This document shows, one piece after another, positions 45,661-55,965 of a stretch of 64,000 nucleotides of DNA. The notes beneath the pieces were generated by a model. The model saw only the letters and a program-made list of their open reading frames with translations, was not told the origin of the DNA and searched no databases. How positions within the stretch are numbered: position 1 is the stretch's first letter; every line of letters starts with the position of its first letter. The position numbers and the translations under genes were made by a program. The DNA comes from Antedon mediterranea (Eukaryota > Echinodermata > Crinoidea > Comatulida > Antedonidae). The stretch spans positions 8,526,922 through 8,590,921 of the forward strand of contig NC_092678.1 of assembly GCF_964355755.1 (NCBI RefSeq). Direction: 5' to 3'.

Positions 45661-48600
45661 TTAAGTAGATAATATCAATACCATGTCAAGATCGTCGATG
45701 CGAAGTACCCCATTCTGACCTACTTCACGTAACAAGAGAATATGATCTCCAGGTTGAGCATTTCTCACAATGTCATCACCAGAAGCAAAGACACGCATCA
45801 CGTGATTCCAATCGTGCTTAACCGTTCCAAACACGTCATAGCGACCCTTCTCTGTACCTTCCTTTGCCCTGAGTACAAGAAACAATTTTCCAGTGGAAGG
45901 AGAATCAGGATTGTCGTCTGTCCAAGTGCAACCAACGGTCACAGCTCGCAACTTCTGCTTTAGTTCCAAACGATGGTCATCACCAGTAAGGATATTTTCA
46001 GGTGCATAACCATGTACAAATCCATAAAAATCAAGCTTAGGGGCAAAATGGATCACGACACTGCTGTGGTTAGGAGTTTCGAGTGGGAGGAATGAAGCTG
46101 TTACTTGAAAGGATCCATGACTTCCAGAAGTTTTAGATACAAACCTAAGCTTGTCCCCAATAGCAACTCGCGAAATCAATGCACTTTTATGGATAGTCGA
46201 TTCAAGAGGAAACGTTGTGCGAATGGAACCATTTGGCTTGAGGACATTCACAACAACGTTAGACGTTGCTCCAGTTGCATTTAATTGCTTCAATTTTGCT
46301 AAGCAACGGATTTCTTCATTGAAAGCAGTTACCGTTTCATTCCTTGGAGAATCAATGAAAGTGATATTGGCAACAAAATTTCTAACGTGCATTGAATGTG
46401 ACCCACCTCCACCAACAACAGTCATGAATTGAATGACACTTCCAGGAGGAATTTTTTCACCAATAGAATCCGATTCATAGGTATAGTTTGACCATGAATG
46501 GGTAACCTTTGTAATAAGAACATCAGAAATAACTTGTTTGCAACCGTTTTCGAACACACGTATGTAAATCTTTCCTTTTAGGTTCCCGTGACCTTGATCC
46601 TTTGCCTCAAACTGAACTTTAACCTTTGTTACAGCACTAACACCACAAGGAAATCTCTGTACGTAAAGTGGAACAAGCGATTCCGAGTTGTTTGTATTGT
46701 TAACACTTTGAGATGGAGCAAATACTCTTGTAGTCTCATGAAATGTAAGAACAGCATAAAAGTTCTTCACGTATAGCTTGTGGTGATATTTACGATTTCC
46801 CACACCACACATAAACTTGACTTTATCACCTGTCTCAATAGTAAATGGTAATTCTTTTCCCGAGTTGTATTCGTAAGATGTCCACTCATGGTCTATGAAA
46901 CAATATGCATCATGGAACAGAATGGTTTTCCTTTCTCCTGACGGCTTGATTACAAACATTGCTAAACGACCTTTTTGATTGCCCCATCCTTGGTCCTTTG
47001 CGTCGAATTTAACTTGAACACTCTTTAAATCATGAGATATTAAGACAACGTCATCGTACAGGTCAATATAGTCCCAGTCCGAATCGGCAAACTTTTCCAC
47101 TAGTTCTATTCGTTCGAAGTCAATTGTAGTCAAAGTTTCCATTTGTGGTCTCCCCATGGCAATGTTTAACATCAAATTTCTGACATGAAGAGTGTGTCCA
47201 CCACCCCAGCCTACCCTACACATCAATTGGGCAACAGCACCTATAGGAATGCTTTGATTTTGTTGTAGGTCCCAATTAAAAGTTTTCCATCCCTTATGGA
47301 CCATTACACCACTTGTCAAAGAGTAATCGGTAAAATCCGCCTCCATTGTCTCATTATGCCAAATACGAAGATATACCTCGCCATTTTTTTCTCCCCAATC
47401 TTGATCTTTTGCTTCAAAACTTACATGTATACCTTTAATCGTTGCTACACCAAGAGGAATTCGCTCTGTGTAGAGAGTAATTTTTTGTCCACTATTGTCG
47501 TCCAAGGACACATTCCGAGTAGGACTGAAGATAATTTGGGAAGAGTCACCACTTTTTTCGAAACGGAACTGTGGAGCACCATATGTTATACGGCATGATA
47601 GGTTTTTACAAGTGAGCTCTTTGCCTGTCCCAACAATACACCACAACTCAATACTTCCCCCAAGACCAATATATTCAAGACCAACACTGCTGTTATCAAA
47701 GGAAATTTGTCTCTCAGTAGTTGAATTAATGCTACCACAGATGTCAATATCGTGAAATTCATTAATCTGACAATCATGTTTGCGAAGACGCAGATACAAT
47801 CGACCATCTAAATCTGCCTTCTTGTTTTGAACATTACTAGCTTCTTGTATCTTTACAATACATTCAACTTGAATTCTTGTCACGGGAAGTCCACCTACAG
47901 TTATTGCTTTGTCCATTAATGGTCCCTTGGCATTTGTACGTCCATTGATTACAATATTTGCTGGGGCTTCGTATCCCTGCGTTGTGTTCGCAAGAGTGTA
48001 ATCTGATTGTAAAGATTCTTCTATGTATTTTGTTTTTTTTCTTACTTCAGTTTGAGGGTTATCCAATCCCCAACTACTGATAACGGCGGAACCATATATT
48101 TCTGGGTGTTTTGCAGTCCAATTCTTGAACATATCACCATATTTGTATCTCCAACTCATAGGATTGATGAGACGCATAGATTTCACATGACTGTTTAAAG
48201 CAGCAAGGTTGTCATTTCCACGTACATCATTTACAGTTTTGTCAATTGTTTCCAGTAATGCCTTGACATGAATAATATCTGTTTCTTTAACAGATACTTG
48301 GTTCTTTGTAGGCTTTAATCTCTCAGCCATTTCATGAAATGGATCTAGCTGGATTTCAATTTTGTTCGCAGCATCAGTGGCCGACTGCAAATAGGGGAAA
48401 TCATCTCTTAAACCTTTAGCCAGTTTTGTGCCTGCGTCAACAATCAAAATTGTCTCTTTTGAGCCAAAAATGGGGAATAGCGCTTGTTTAAATTCAGGTG
48501 ATACTTGGTGATCACCTACAGACAAATCCTTTTCAAGTGCTTCTCTGAATGTTTGCAGTTTCTTGGTAAAAGCACTAAAACCTCCACCATTTTTACCACC

Positions 48601-49587
48601 TCCCCATAATTTATTATGTTGTACATGCTTTACACCGATGTTGACAGCACCGTGACCGGGCTTATTGCCTGTAGCACCAGCTCCAGCTCCTCCTGCTTCA
48701 TCATTCCACACATTTTTGCCTTTGTTTTCTAGCAAATTGGCTTCAGTCTGATGAACAAGGTTGTCTTCTCGCATCTTCGTATACCATTCTTTATCAATGT
48801 TTATTTCAACGACACTGCTGCGATTTCCAGCGTCGCCACTTATAAAACCACGTGAATGCTCAGTGCTTTCAGCAATCCAAACCTCGCTTCCTTTGTGGGG
48901 TAGAGGAATTGCCTGATCCGCTATGGCCTTATTACCTGCTTCGTCATTCATGACACGGTAGATTGGCTTTCCAGTAAAATGCTCAGATGTAAGTTGCGTC
49001 AAGCTACCTTCACCTGCCTCTCCAAGACCTGCTAGTCCATCAAAACCAATACCAGCCACAAAGTCGAACTCTTCTCCAGGATCATAGTGACCATTGACCA
49101 TATTTGTCACAACTGATACTTCACCATAAGGGGTGTATTTGTGATGAACTGCTGAATCAACTCCCGTGATGATGCCATCCATTGCAGCTCCAGCTGCAAT
49201 ACCTCCCAAGAATGCCCCAGCCGGCCCTCCAGCAAAAAAACCGGCAGCTCCTCCTGCAATAACACCCAAAGTTCTACTGGCAGCCTTCATAGAGGCATCA
49301 CCTGCCGCTTTGTTTCCAGTAGCATATTCGATCGCTCCTTTTATATGACCAAGAACGGGAATGCCATCAGCAAAATGCCCTAAACTTTCAGCAAACTCCT
49401 CCTGTGTCTCTTTAGCACCCTCTGAGTCTCCTTCAATGGCTTGAACGGCTGAAGTGATCTGGGACAAAACAGGAAAAGTGTGGAGAAAATGTTCCTGAGT
49501 TCTCTTTGCACCTTCTTTATCCCCAGAAATAACTTGAATAAGAGACTTGATTTGGCTTACAATCGGAATGCTGTCTGTGCTGCCCAT
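45661..49587 (-). CDS. Large single-exon protein of unknown function: N-terminal repeats, glycine zipper, beta-module array
   Basis: An uninterrupted 1308-codon frame. I do not recognise a named family. Visible layout: three related ~32-residue repeats (5-37, 38-68, 75-106; pattern IP(I/V)(V/L)xxIKxxIxxxxGDxxGA); a Gly/Ala-rich hydrophobic segment 107-141 rich in GGxxG steps, like a membrane-inserting glycine zipper; a mixed domain 205-330 containing YRVM, WIAESTEHSRGF and VVEINID; a helical region 340-500; then four or more related modules, about 570-672, 705-812, 853-950, 988-1080, with a diverged tail 1090-1308. Each module opens with (V/I)xFxAKDQxWGxxxGxxxxR and closes with VGxGGxHxxHVRNxxxxI. 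No signal peptide is evident. The order in 205-330 is loosely reminiscent of an ADP-ribosyltransferase fold, an uncertain inference. I vaguely recall similar N-termini in uncharacterised invertebrate proteins. It is intact, so probably under selection. Confidence 0.85.
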   Translation of the reverse strand: MGSTDSIPIVSQIKSLIQVISGDKEGAKRTQEHFLHTFPVLSQITSAVQAIEGDSEGAKETQEEFAESLGHFADGIPVLGHIKGAIEYATGNKAAGDASMKAASRTLGVIAGGAAGFFAGGPAGAFLGGIAAGAAMDGIITGVDSAVHHKYTPYGEVSVVTNMVNGHYDPGEEFDFVAGIGFDGLAGLGEAGEGSLTQLTSEHFTGKPIYRVMNDEAGNKAIADQAIPLPHKGSEVWIAESTEHSRGFISGDAGNRSSVVEINIDKEWYTKMREDNLVHQTEANLLENKGKNVWNDEAGGAGAGATGNKPGHGAVNIGVKHVQHNKLWGGGKNGGGFSAFTKKLQTFREALEKDLSVGDHQVSPEFKQALFPIFGSKETILIVDAGTKLAKGLRDDFPYLQSATDAANKIEIQLDPFHEMAERLKPTKNQVSVKETDIIHVKALLETIDKTVNDVRGNDNLAALNSHVKSMRLINPMSWRYKYGDMFKNWTAKHPEIYGSAVISSWGLDNPQTEVRKKTKYIEESLQSDYTLANTTQGYEAPANIVINGRTNAKGPLMDKAITVGGLPVTRIQVECIVKIQEASNVQNKKADLDGRLYLRLRKHDCQINEFHDIDICGSINSTTERQISFDNSSVGLEYIGLGGSIELWCIVGTGKELTCKNLSCRITYGAPQFRFEKSGDSSQIIFSPTRNVSLDDNSGQKITLYTERIPLGVATIKGIHVSFEAKDQDWGEKNGEVYLRIWHNETMEADFTDYSLTSGVMVHKGWKTFNWDLQQNQSIPIGAVAQLMCRVGWGGGHTLHVRNLMLNIAMGRPQMETLTTIDFERIELVEKFADSDWDYIDLYDDVVLISHDLKSVQVKFDAKDQGWGNQKGRLAMFVIKPSGERKTILFHDAYCFIDHEWTSYEYNSGKELPFTIETGDKVKFMCGVGNRKYHHKLYVKNFYAVLTFHETTRVFAPSQSVNNTNNSESLVPLYVQRFPCGVSAVTKVKVQFEAKDQGHGNLKGKIYIRVFENGCKQVISDVLITKVTHSWSNYTYESDSIGEKIPPGSVIQFMTVVGGGGSHSMHVRNFVANITFIDSPRNETVTAFNEEIRCLAKLKQLNATGATSNVVVNVLKPNGSIRTTFPLESTIHKSALISRVAIGDKLRFVSKTSGSHGSFQVTASFLPLETPNHSSVVIHFAPKLDFYGFVHGYAPENILTGDDHRLELKQKLRAVTVGCTWTDDNPDSPSTGKLFLVLRAKEGTEKGRYDVFGTVKHDWNHVMRVFASGDDIVRNAQPGDHILLLREVGQNGVLRIDDLDMVLILST

Positions 49588-49606
49588 CCTAAAAATTGAG
49601 GTAAAA
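49588..49606 (-). promoter_or_regulatory. 3' splice site directly before the ATG of the 1308-aa gene
   Basis: On the minus strand a pyrimidine-rich tract (TTTTTTACCTCAATTTTTAG) ends with AG at 49590-49589, one base before ATG. This suggests a non-coding first exon to the right, within or beyond the foldback element at 49640-54621, spliced to one large coding exon. Confidence 0.55.
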
Positions 49607-49834
49607 AATACGTGATTGCTGTTTAATCATATTTGAGTGGGGTTGGTGAGCCTCATGCCAAAATACGCAAAAAATTGCAAAAATACGCAAATTGAGGGCG
49701 CTATGCTTTGCCAAAATACAGCCAAAATAAGCAAATCATGCCAAAATACGCAAATTGAGTGCGTGTTGCTTTGACAAAATACACAAATCATGCAAAAATA
49801 CGCAAATTGAGGGCGCTATGCTTTACCAAAACCC

Positions 49835-52030
49835 AGAGCCATATATATAGAGAGTTACGGCATTGAATGGATTAGAAGCCGTGTTTGGGTCCAACTATTC
49901 CTATGTAGCGTATGGAGTTGAGTCTTTTGTTTTGAAAATGTATAACGTTCAAAAGGCTTTAATTATCGAATTTAATATCAAAACAATCAATTTGATTAAA
50001 GGTTTTTGTTAAAATAATAAAAAAATTATAAAGTTTTACTGCGAACATGATTTAAAACAACAAAAATAGCAATTTCGGAACGACTCTGGTTGCAGGGGTG
50101 GCGCCAGGATCTTCCCGACGCGGGGGCTACATTCCCCGACGAGGGGGCTATGCGAGCGAAGCGAGCATCACTAGGCTGGGGGCCAGGGGGCCGCCAAGGG
50201 CCCCCGGTGGGGGTCCAGGGGGCGAAGCCCCCGGAAGCAACGCGTTCTAGCGTCATTTGAGGTCATTTTAATCAGATTTAGGGTAGCCATTTTTTCCATT
50301 TTTTATAATGCATAAATAAAATACTGCGTGCAAAAAAACGATGCGCGATGACTGTTTCAATCCATATTTTTCAATTTAAAAAATAAAAGTTCAAAGAAAA
50401 TTTAGAAAAATAGAGTTGGAGGTCCCGGAAATTGGACTTAATATACTTCAAAACATGAAACAAAATAGTCCCTATCATGGTTGTGACTGAGCTAAGAAAT
50501 TTTTGAAAAATAGAGATGTTAGGTCGCGGAAAATGCACTTCTTGTACTTCGAAATATGACCAGCTTTATTGTTGGGGCTGAGCTAAGAAACTGTTTAAAA
50601 CTAGAGCTGCAGGTCTTAAAAAAATTGCATTTTATACTTTGGAAACATCAGGCCTAGAGGCTTAAAAAACGCAAGCGTAGAGCTTTTTCAGTCGGGGAAA
50701 TAAGTTTATTCCTCCCAAGTGTATGCGTGCGTACTATCTGGACTTCCGAGTGGTGAGAAATTCATGACATACAGGACATTGAAAATGTAATAACTTAGCT
50801 ATAATAAGAAAATGGCATGTTTTTTTGTTTAGTAATGGATGAAAAATTTATTTTAGGTGCCCCACGGTACAGAAGGTTACTTGTAAATTAAAAAATTGGT
50901 GAACATACGAACAATTAACATAATTCGTTTTTGCTGTAGTGTAGCGTACGTCGACGCAGTACACGACGTAACCGTCAGTAAACTTCGCCTGGAAAATAAC
51001 TACAGTACACATTTTGGTCCCTGGATGGAACATGATATTACGCGTCTCGACCCAACGTTGAACGATTCGTACAAAGGGATGCCGCCAGACAAGTGCGAAC
51101 CTAGCTATTGTTTAGTAGTAAGTTAGGTCGCTGGCAATAATGAATGCATATAAAGTGCATAATATCACTCTGACGTACTCTCACGGTCAATGAAACGTCG
51201 CGGTTTTCTAGGCGCTGAAGCTAGCTACGAAGTGAACGCGAACGCTTTTTACTGTATATTATATTCCCCGACAAAAAGTACCCGTGTTCCCTTCGGTAAC
51301 CGTCGGTAAACTTCGCCTGGAAAATAACTAAATTACACATTTTGGTCCCTGTATGGAACTTGATATCACGCGTCTCGACCCAACGTTGAACGATTCGTAC
51401 AAAGGGATACCGCCAGACAAGTGCGTACCTAGCTAATGTTTAGTAGTAAGTTAGATCGCTGGCAATAAATGAATGCATAAAAGTGCATAATAGCCCTCTG
51501 ACGTACTCTCACGGTCAATGGAACGTCGTGGTTTTCTAGGCGCTGAAGCATGAAGTGAACGCGAACGTTTTTTACTGTATATTATATTCCCCGACAAAAA
51601 GTACCCGTGTTCCCCGACGGGGGGGCTAGGCTCCCCGACGAGGGGGCTAGAGCCCCCGTAGCCCCCCCGCTGGCGCCACCACTGTCTGGTTGTGCGCTCC
51701 ATGCACGCTCTACGCGTACGCGTTTAGTTTGTACAGCAATTCTGTATAGTAATGCATTGTTTTTACATTTTGTTGTTTAAAATCATGTTCGCAGTAACTT
51801 TATGATTTCGTTATTATCTTAACAAAAACCTTTAAACAAATTGATTGTTTTGATATTAAATTCAATATTTAAAGCCTTGTGAATGTTATGCATTTTGTTA
51901 AGCAAATGACTCGACTCCATACGCTACATAGGCATAGTTGGACACAAACATGGCCGGCGTGCACACCACGTGACTTTCTAAAATCCGTGAACGCAAAGTC
52001 GTACTCTCTCTATATATTGCTCTGCCAAAA
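49835..52030. mobile_element. Nested element with ~250-bp inverted repeats
   Basis: Arms 49835-50110 and 51670-52030 are inverted copies (CATATATATAGAGAGTTAC; TAAAGTTTTACTGCGAACAT; AATATCAAAACAATCAATTT). Inside, GC-rich GGTGGCGCCA blocks at about 50095-50260 and 51594-51690 are also inverted. A direct repeat of about 250 bp (50970-51220 and 51300-51545; CTTCGCCTGGAAAATAACTA) fills the centre. A 76-codon frame across the first direct-repeat unit is not recognisable. Confidence 0.7.
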
Positions 52031-52885
52031 CCAAAACCGTATCCGGATATTCACCCTCTGGACATTTACCCCCCGGAAAACTACCCCCCGGACAACCACC
52101 ACCTGGACCACTACCCCCTTAGGACAACTACCCCTTTAGGACAACTACCCCCCGGACAAATACCCCCCGGCCAACTACCCCCTTAGGACAACAACCCCCT
52201 TAGGACAACTACCCCCTGGACAACTACCCCCGGAGAATTACCCCCTAGGAACAATTACCCCCGGACAATTACTCCCCCCCCCCCGGGTAATTACCCCGCG
52301 GACAACTACCTCTGACACAATACTCCCCGTAGGACAACTACTTCCTGGACAATACTCCGAGGGAAAATAATCTTTTAGGACAACTACCTCCGTAGGACAA
52401 CTAACCCCTGGACAACTACCCCCGGACAATTACCCCCTAGGAACAATTACCCCCTGACAATTACCCCCCGGAGAATTACCCCTTCCCCCGGGTAATTACC
52501 CCGCGGACAACTACCTCTGACACAATACTCCCCGTAGGACAACTACTTCCTGGACAATACTCCGAGGGCCAATAATCTTTTAGGACAACTACCTCCGTAG
52601 GACAACTAACCCCTGGACAACTACCCCCGGACAATTACCCCCTAGGAACAATTACCCCCTGACAATTACCCCCCGGAGAATTACCCCTTCCCCCGGGTAA
52701 TTACCCCGCGGACAACTACCTCTGACACAATACTCCCCGTAGGACAACTACCTCCTGGACTTGGATAATACCCCGAGGGCAAATAATCTTTTAGGACAAC
52801 TACCTCCGTAGGACAACTAACCCCTGGACAACTACCACCCAGAAAACTATCCCTTTAGAGCAACTACTTCCCGGACGGACAACCA
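52030..52885 (+). repeat. C-rich minisatellite (GGACAACTACCCCC), ~187-bp higher-order unit
   Basis: Short 13-15-bp words of the form GGACAA(C/T)TACCCCC are organised into a higher-order repeat of about 187 bp, clear at 52210-52770 (for example GGACAACTAACCCCTGGACA at about 52395, 52582 and 52809). Confidence 0.85.
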
Positions 52886-53539
52886 CCCAGACCATTCAAC
52901 AACCTGACTCTGCAACAGTGTATAATAGGAATTAATAACTATATTTTAATTCGTTACTTTGACAAATTACTATTCATTATTGTAAACAAAAGTAAAAGAT
53001 TGAACATAAATATAGCCTGGTATAAACTGAAGATTGTCACACATGATCATAGGATAGTCGAACGTATTATACAGTGACTCCCTGTATTTACTGTAAAGAC
53101 TGGGTTCGCTAATAATAATAATAATAATTTTTGCGTCAGGACAATGCTTCGATAACCACTGGTCTTAAAAGAATTAATTTTTGTCTGAAATTTGTCATAT
53201 ATGTATTTTTGTACACTTGAAGAATAATATCACTTTTGACCTTAATGTTCACTCACCGAATAAACGGCGATCTTTAAATAAATTCCCCTCAAATAAACGG
53301 TGACCATGTCACTCCCATAAAACATCTTATGGAATAATCGGCGTCTATTTCCATTAGATTATACCCCCTTCCATTGAATAAACAACTTTCTTCCAATAAA
53401 TGTCCACCTAAAAACCACCTAAACAATAAACAGCCCAGGCCGTTTTTTCAATAAATACGGTACTTTAAATCTCGCACATCTAGGGTCTAGCATGCTGTTA
53501 AACAGAATAATCAGTTAAAAACGGGTGTTTCGAAACCAG

Positions 53540-53870
53540 AGACCCGTTGACCGGGGGGGGGGGGGGGAAGGGGGGGGTAGTTGAGGGGGGGGGGGTAGTT
53601 CTGTAGTTGATCGGGGGTAGTTGACCGGGGGTAGTTACCCGGGGGTAGTTATCCTAAGGGGGTAGTTATCCTAAGGGGGTGGTTGTCCGGGGGGTAGTTG
53701 TCCGGGGGGTTGTTATTCTTAGGGGATAGTTGTCCTAAGGGGGTAGTTGTCCGGGGGGTAGTTGCCCGGGGGGTAGTTGCCCGGGGGGTAGTTGTCCTAA
53801 GGGGGTAGTTGTCCGGGTGGTAAACATCCGGGGGGTAACTGTCTAAGGGGTAGGTGTACTAGAACCTACC
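53540..53870 (-). repeat. G-rich inverted counterpart of the C-rich minisatellite
   Basis: Units GGGGGGTAGTTGTCC, about 20 copies, the complement of 52030-52885. It starts with G homopolymers of 12-16 bases at about 53553-53590. G-runs at this density could form G-quadruplexes on this strand. Confidence 0.85.
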
Positions 53871-54610
53871 AAAACACACAAATCATGCCAAAAGAGACAA
53901 ATCTGCTTTGCCAAAATACACAAATCATGCCTAAAAACACAAAGCTATTTTTTATTAGGGAAAAAACAATTTGCGTGTTTTGGCATGATTTGCGTATTTT
54001 GGCAAAGCCGATTTGTGCTTTTCGGCATGATTTGTGTATTTTGACAAAGCATAGCGCCCTCAAATTGCGTATTTTGGCATGATTTGTGTATTTTGGCATG
54101 ATTTGCGTATTTTGACATGATTTGCGTATTTTGGCAAAGCATAGCGCCCTCAATTTGCGTATTTTGGCAAAGCAGATTTGCGTATTTTAGCATGATTTGT
54201 GTATTTTGGCAAAGCAAAACGCCCTGAATTTGCGTATTTTGGCATGATTTGTGTATTTTGGCCAAGAAGATTTGCGTATTTTGGCATGATTTGCGTATTT
54301 TGGCAAGGCATAGCGCCCTCAATTTGCGTTTTTTGGCATGATTTGCGTATTTTGGCAAAGCAGATTTGCGTATTTTGACATGATTTGTGTATTTTGGCAA
54401 ATCAGATTTGCGTATTTTGGCATGATTTGTGTATTTAGGCAACGCAAAACGCCTACAATTTGCGTATGTTGGCGTGATTTGTGTATTTTGGCAAAGTAAT
54501 AGGCCTACGCCCTCAATTTTTGTAATTTGGCATGATTTGCGTATTTTGGCAAAGCATAGCGCCCTCAATTTGCGTATTTTGGCAAAATTCTTGCGTATTT
54601 TGGCAGGCTA
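53870..54610 (-). repeat. Minisatellite TTTGCGTATTTTGGCATGA
   Basis: Alternating TTTGCGTATTTTGGCAAAGC and ATGATTTGTGTATTTTGGCA words, with ATAGCGCCCTCAA inserted every few units, give about 35 short words. Long frames on the minus strand (for example 53945-54568) are repeat artefacts. Confidence 0.9.
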
Positions 54611-54929
54611 CTCACCAACCCTAATGTCATGTTTATATTTCTAAATAAACTAAAATATTTTGAACAAAAGAATATTTACTATGATATTTACTTTACATTT
54701 ATAAATGCGAAACAATTCATTTTTGCAGCATTCTAACGTTTTCTTGATTGAAATATAAAAATGAACGAAATATCATGGATCTATTATTAGTAAGATTTTA
54801 GTGGTAAGCGCTATACAAGAGTATAATGAATAATAATAAAGCATATGAATATTCATTAGGCAAAATCGTACGTATGTAGGCCTAAACATTAGCATTAGTG
54901 CTTTTAAGCAAGGAAAAACTAATCTGTTC

Positions 54930-55357
54930 ATATATGAACATTTATATGGCGAACCAAGTCCGCCAAAAGTCCTCAATCCATACCGTTCACCATCAATGCA
55001 TTTATAATCAATCCTAAACCATTTATTTAAAAATTCAACGCGAAAATAAGATATTTGTTAGCTAACCTCATGATGATTGGTTTGGTTTCCCAATGTCTCG
55101 TCTGGTCTGGCGATGAATCATTTGACTTCTTCACGAAGATCGATTTGACTTCGCGATGAATGGTTTGGCATGGCAATGCATGGCTTGACAATGAATGGTT
55201 TATTTGACAATGAATTGATTTTAATAATAATAACAAATGCTTTGGCTAGATGGTGATTTAGTTTTTTAAATGACGGATTTGGATTGATTATTAATGCATC
55301 GTGAATGGTATGGATTTAGGACTTTTGGGGGACTTGGCTTGCCATACATTTAGTAAA
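54930..55357. mobile_element. ~430-bp inverted-repeat MITE
   Basis: Arms about 54935-55030 and 55255-55357 are inverted: CCAAGTCCGCCAAAAGTCCT pairs with AGGACTTTTGGGGGACTTGG, then CAATCCATACC, CACCATCAATGCAT and AATCAATCC. The centre repeats GATGAATGGTTTG-like words. Confidence 0.7.
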
Positions 55358-55737
55358 GAATATTAAGCGCTTAACAACAAGATAACCATTTATAAACAAA
55401 AAATAAAAATAAATCTTATTAAAACTAGATTTGAACTCGTCACTTTCCACGAGTTAGGTCATCCACACGTTGAAATATTAACGCACAGACTGATTATGTC
55501 ATCTTATTATATGAAGTAAAGAAATTAATGTTACAGTACTTAAATTTGTGTCATCTGTCAAATGAATTTCATATTACATGAAAGCTTAACTTATTTTCTA
55601 CATAGGCCTTGGCTAGGGCTAAGCATATTTGCTAAAGTGTGAGAAGATGAAGATAAAATTGTGAATCAGAAAAATGCGCAGAAAGTCACAAGTGAGTTCA
55701 TGACAGAAGAACATATAAACCACAATAAGCAGAAAGT

Positions 55738-55965
55738 TGAGGAAAGAGAAGAATGGTTGTTGAAGAAAGAGAGGAATGGTTGTTGAGGAAAGAGAGGAAT
55801 GGTTGTTGAGGAAAGAGAGGAATGGTTGTTGAGGAAAGAGAGGAATGGTTGTTGAGGAAAGAGAGGAATGGTTGTTGAGGAAAGAGAGGAATGGTTGTTG
55901 GGGAAAGAGAGGAATGGTTGTTGAGGAAAAAGAGGAATGGTTGTTGAGGAAAGAGAGGAGCATGA
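55738..55965 (+). repeat. 23-bp minisatellite
   Basis: About ten nearly identical copies of a 23-bp unit GAGGAATGGTTGTTGAGGAAAGA. As 23 is not a multiple of three, successive units shift frame; a 130-codon minus-strand frame (56011-55619) across it is therefore probably not a gene. Confidence 0.95.

Larger units (their letters stand above)
49640..54621. mobile_element. 5-kb composite foldback element with minisatellite arms
   Basis: Outer ends GGGTTGGTGAG (49640) and CTCACCAACCC (54621) are inverted. Inwards, both arms carry the same minisatellites in opposite orientation: GCCAAAATACGCAAA units (49657-49835 and 53870-54610), then GGACAACTACCCCC units (52030-52885 and their complement 53540-53870). 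A separate inverted-repeat element, 49835-52030, is inserted in the left arm between the two arrays. A unique centre lies at about 52890-53540. No transposase frame is visible. It begins about 50 bp upstream of the 1308-aa gene's splice site, so it probably contributes promoter or 5' UTR. Confidence 0.7.

Noticed and set aside
51451-51702. 83-codon minus-strand frame in the GC-rich block
   Set aside because: It lies within the inverted GGTGGCGCCA/CCCCGACGAGGGGGCT repeat of a nested mobile element; no homology recognised.
52030-53870. CRISPR-like regularly spaced repeats
   Set aside because: The words are contiguous degenerate minisatellite units without unique spacers, in an animal genome.
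53945-54568. 207-codon minus-strand frame
   Set aside because: It is made of TTTGCGTATTTTGGCATGA minisatellite units; the Lys/Ile/Cys-rich peptide is a repeat artefact.
55425-55510. tRNA-like B box on the minus strand (GAGTTCAAATCTAG)
   Set aside because: No convincing A box or stems could be formed around it.
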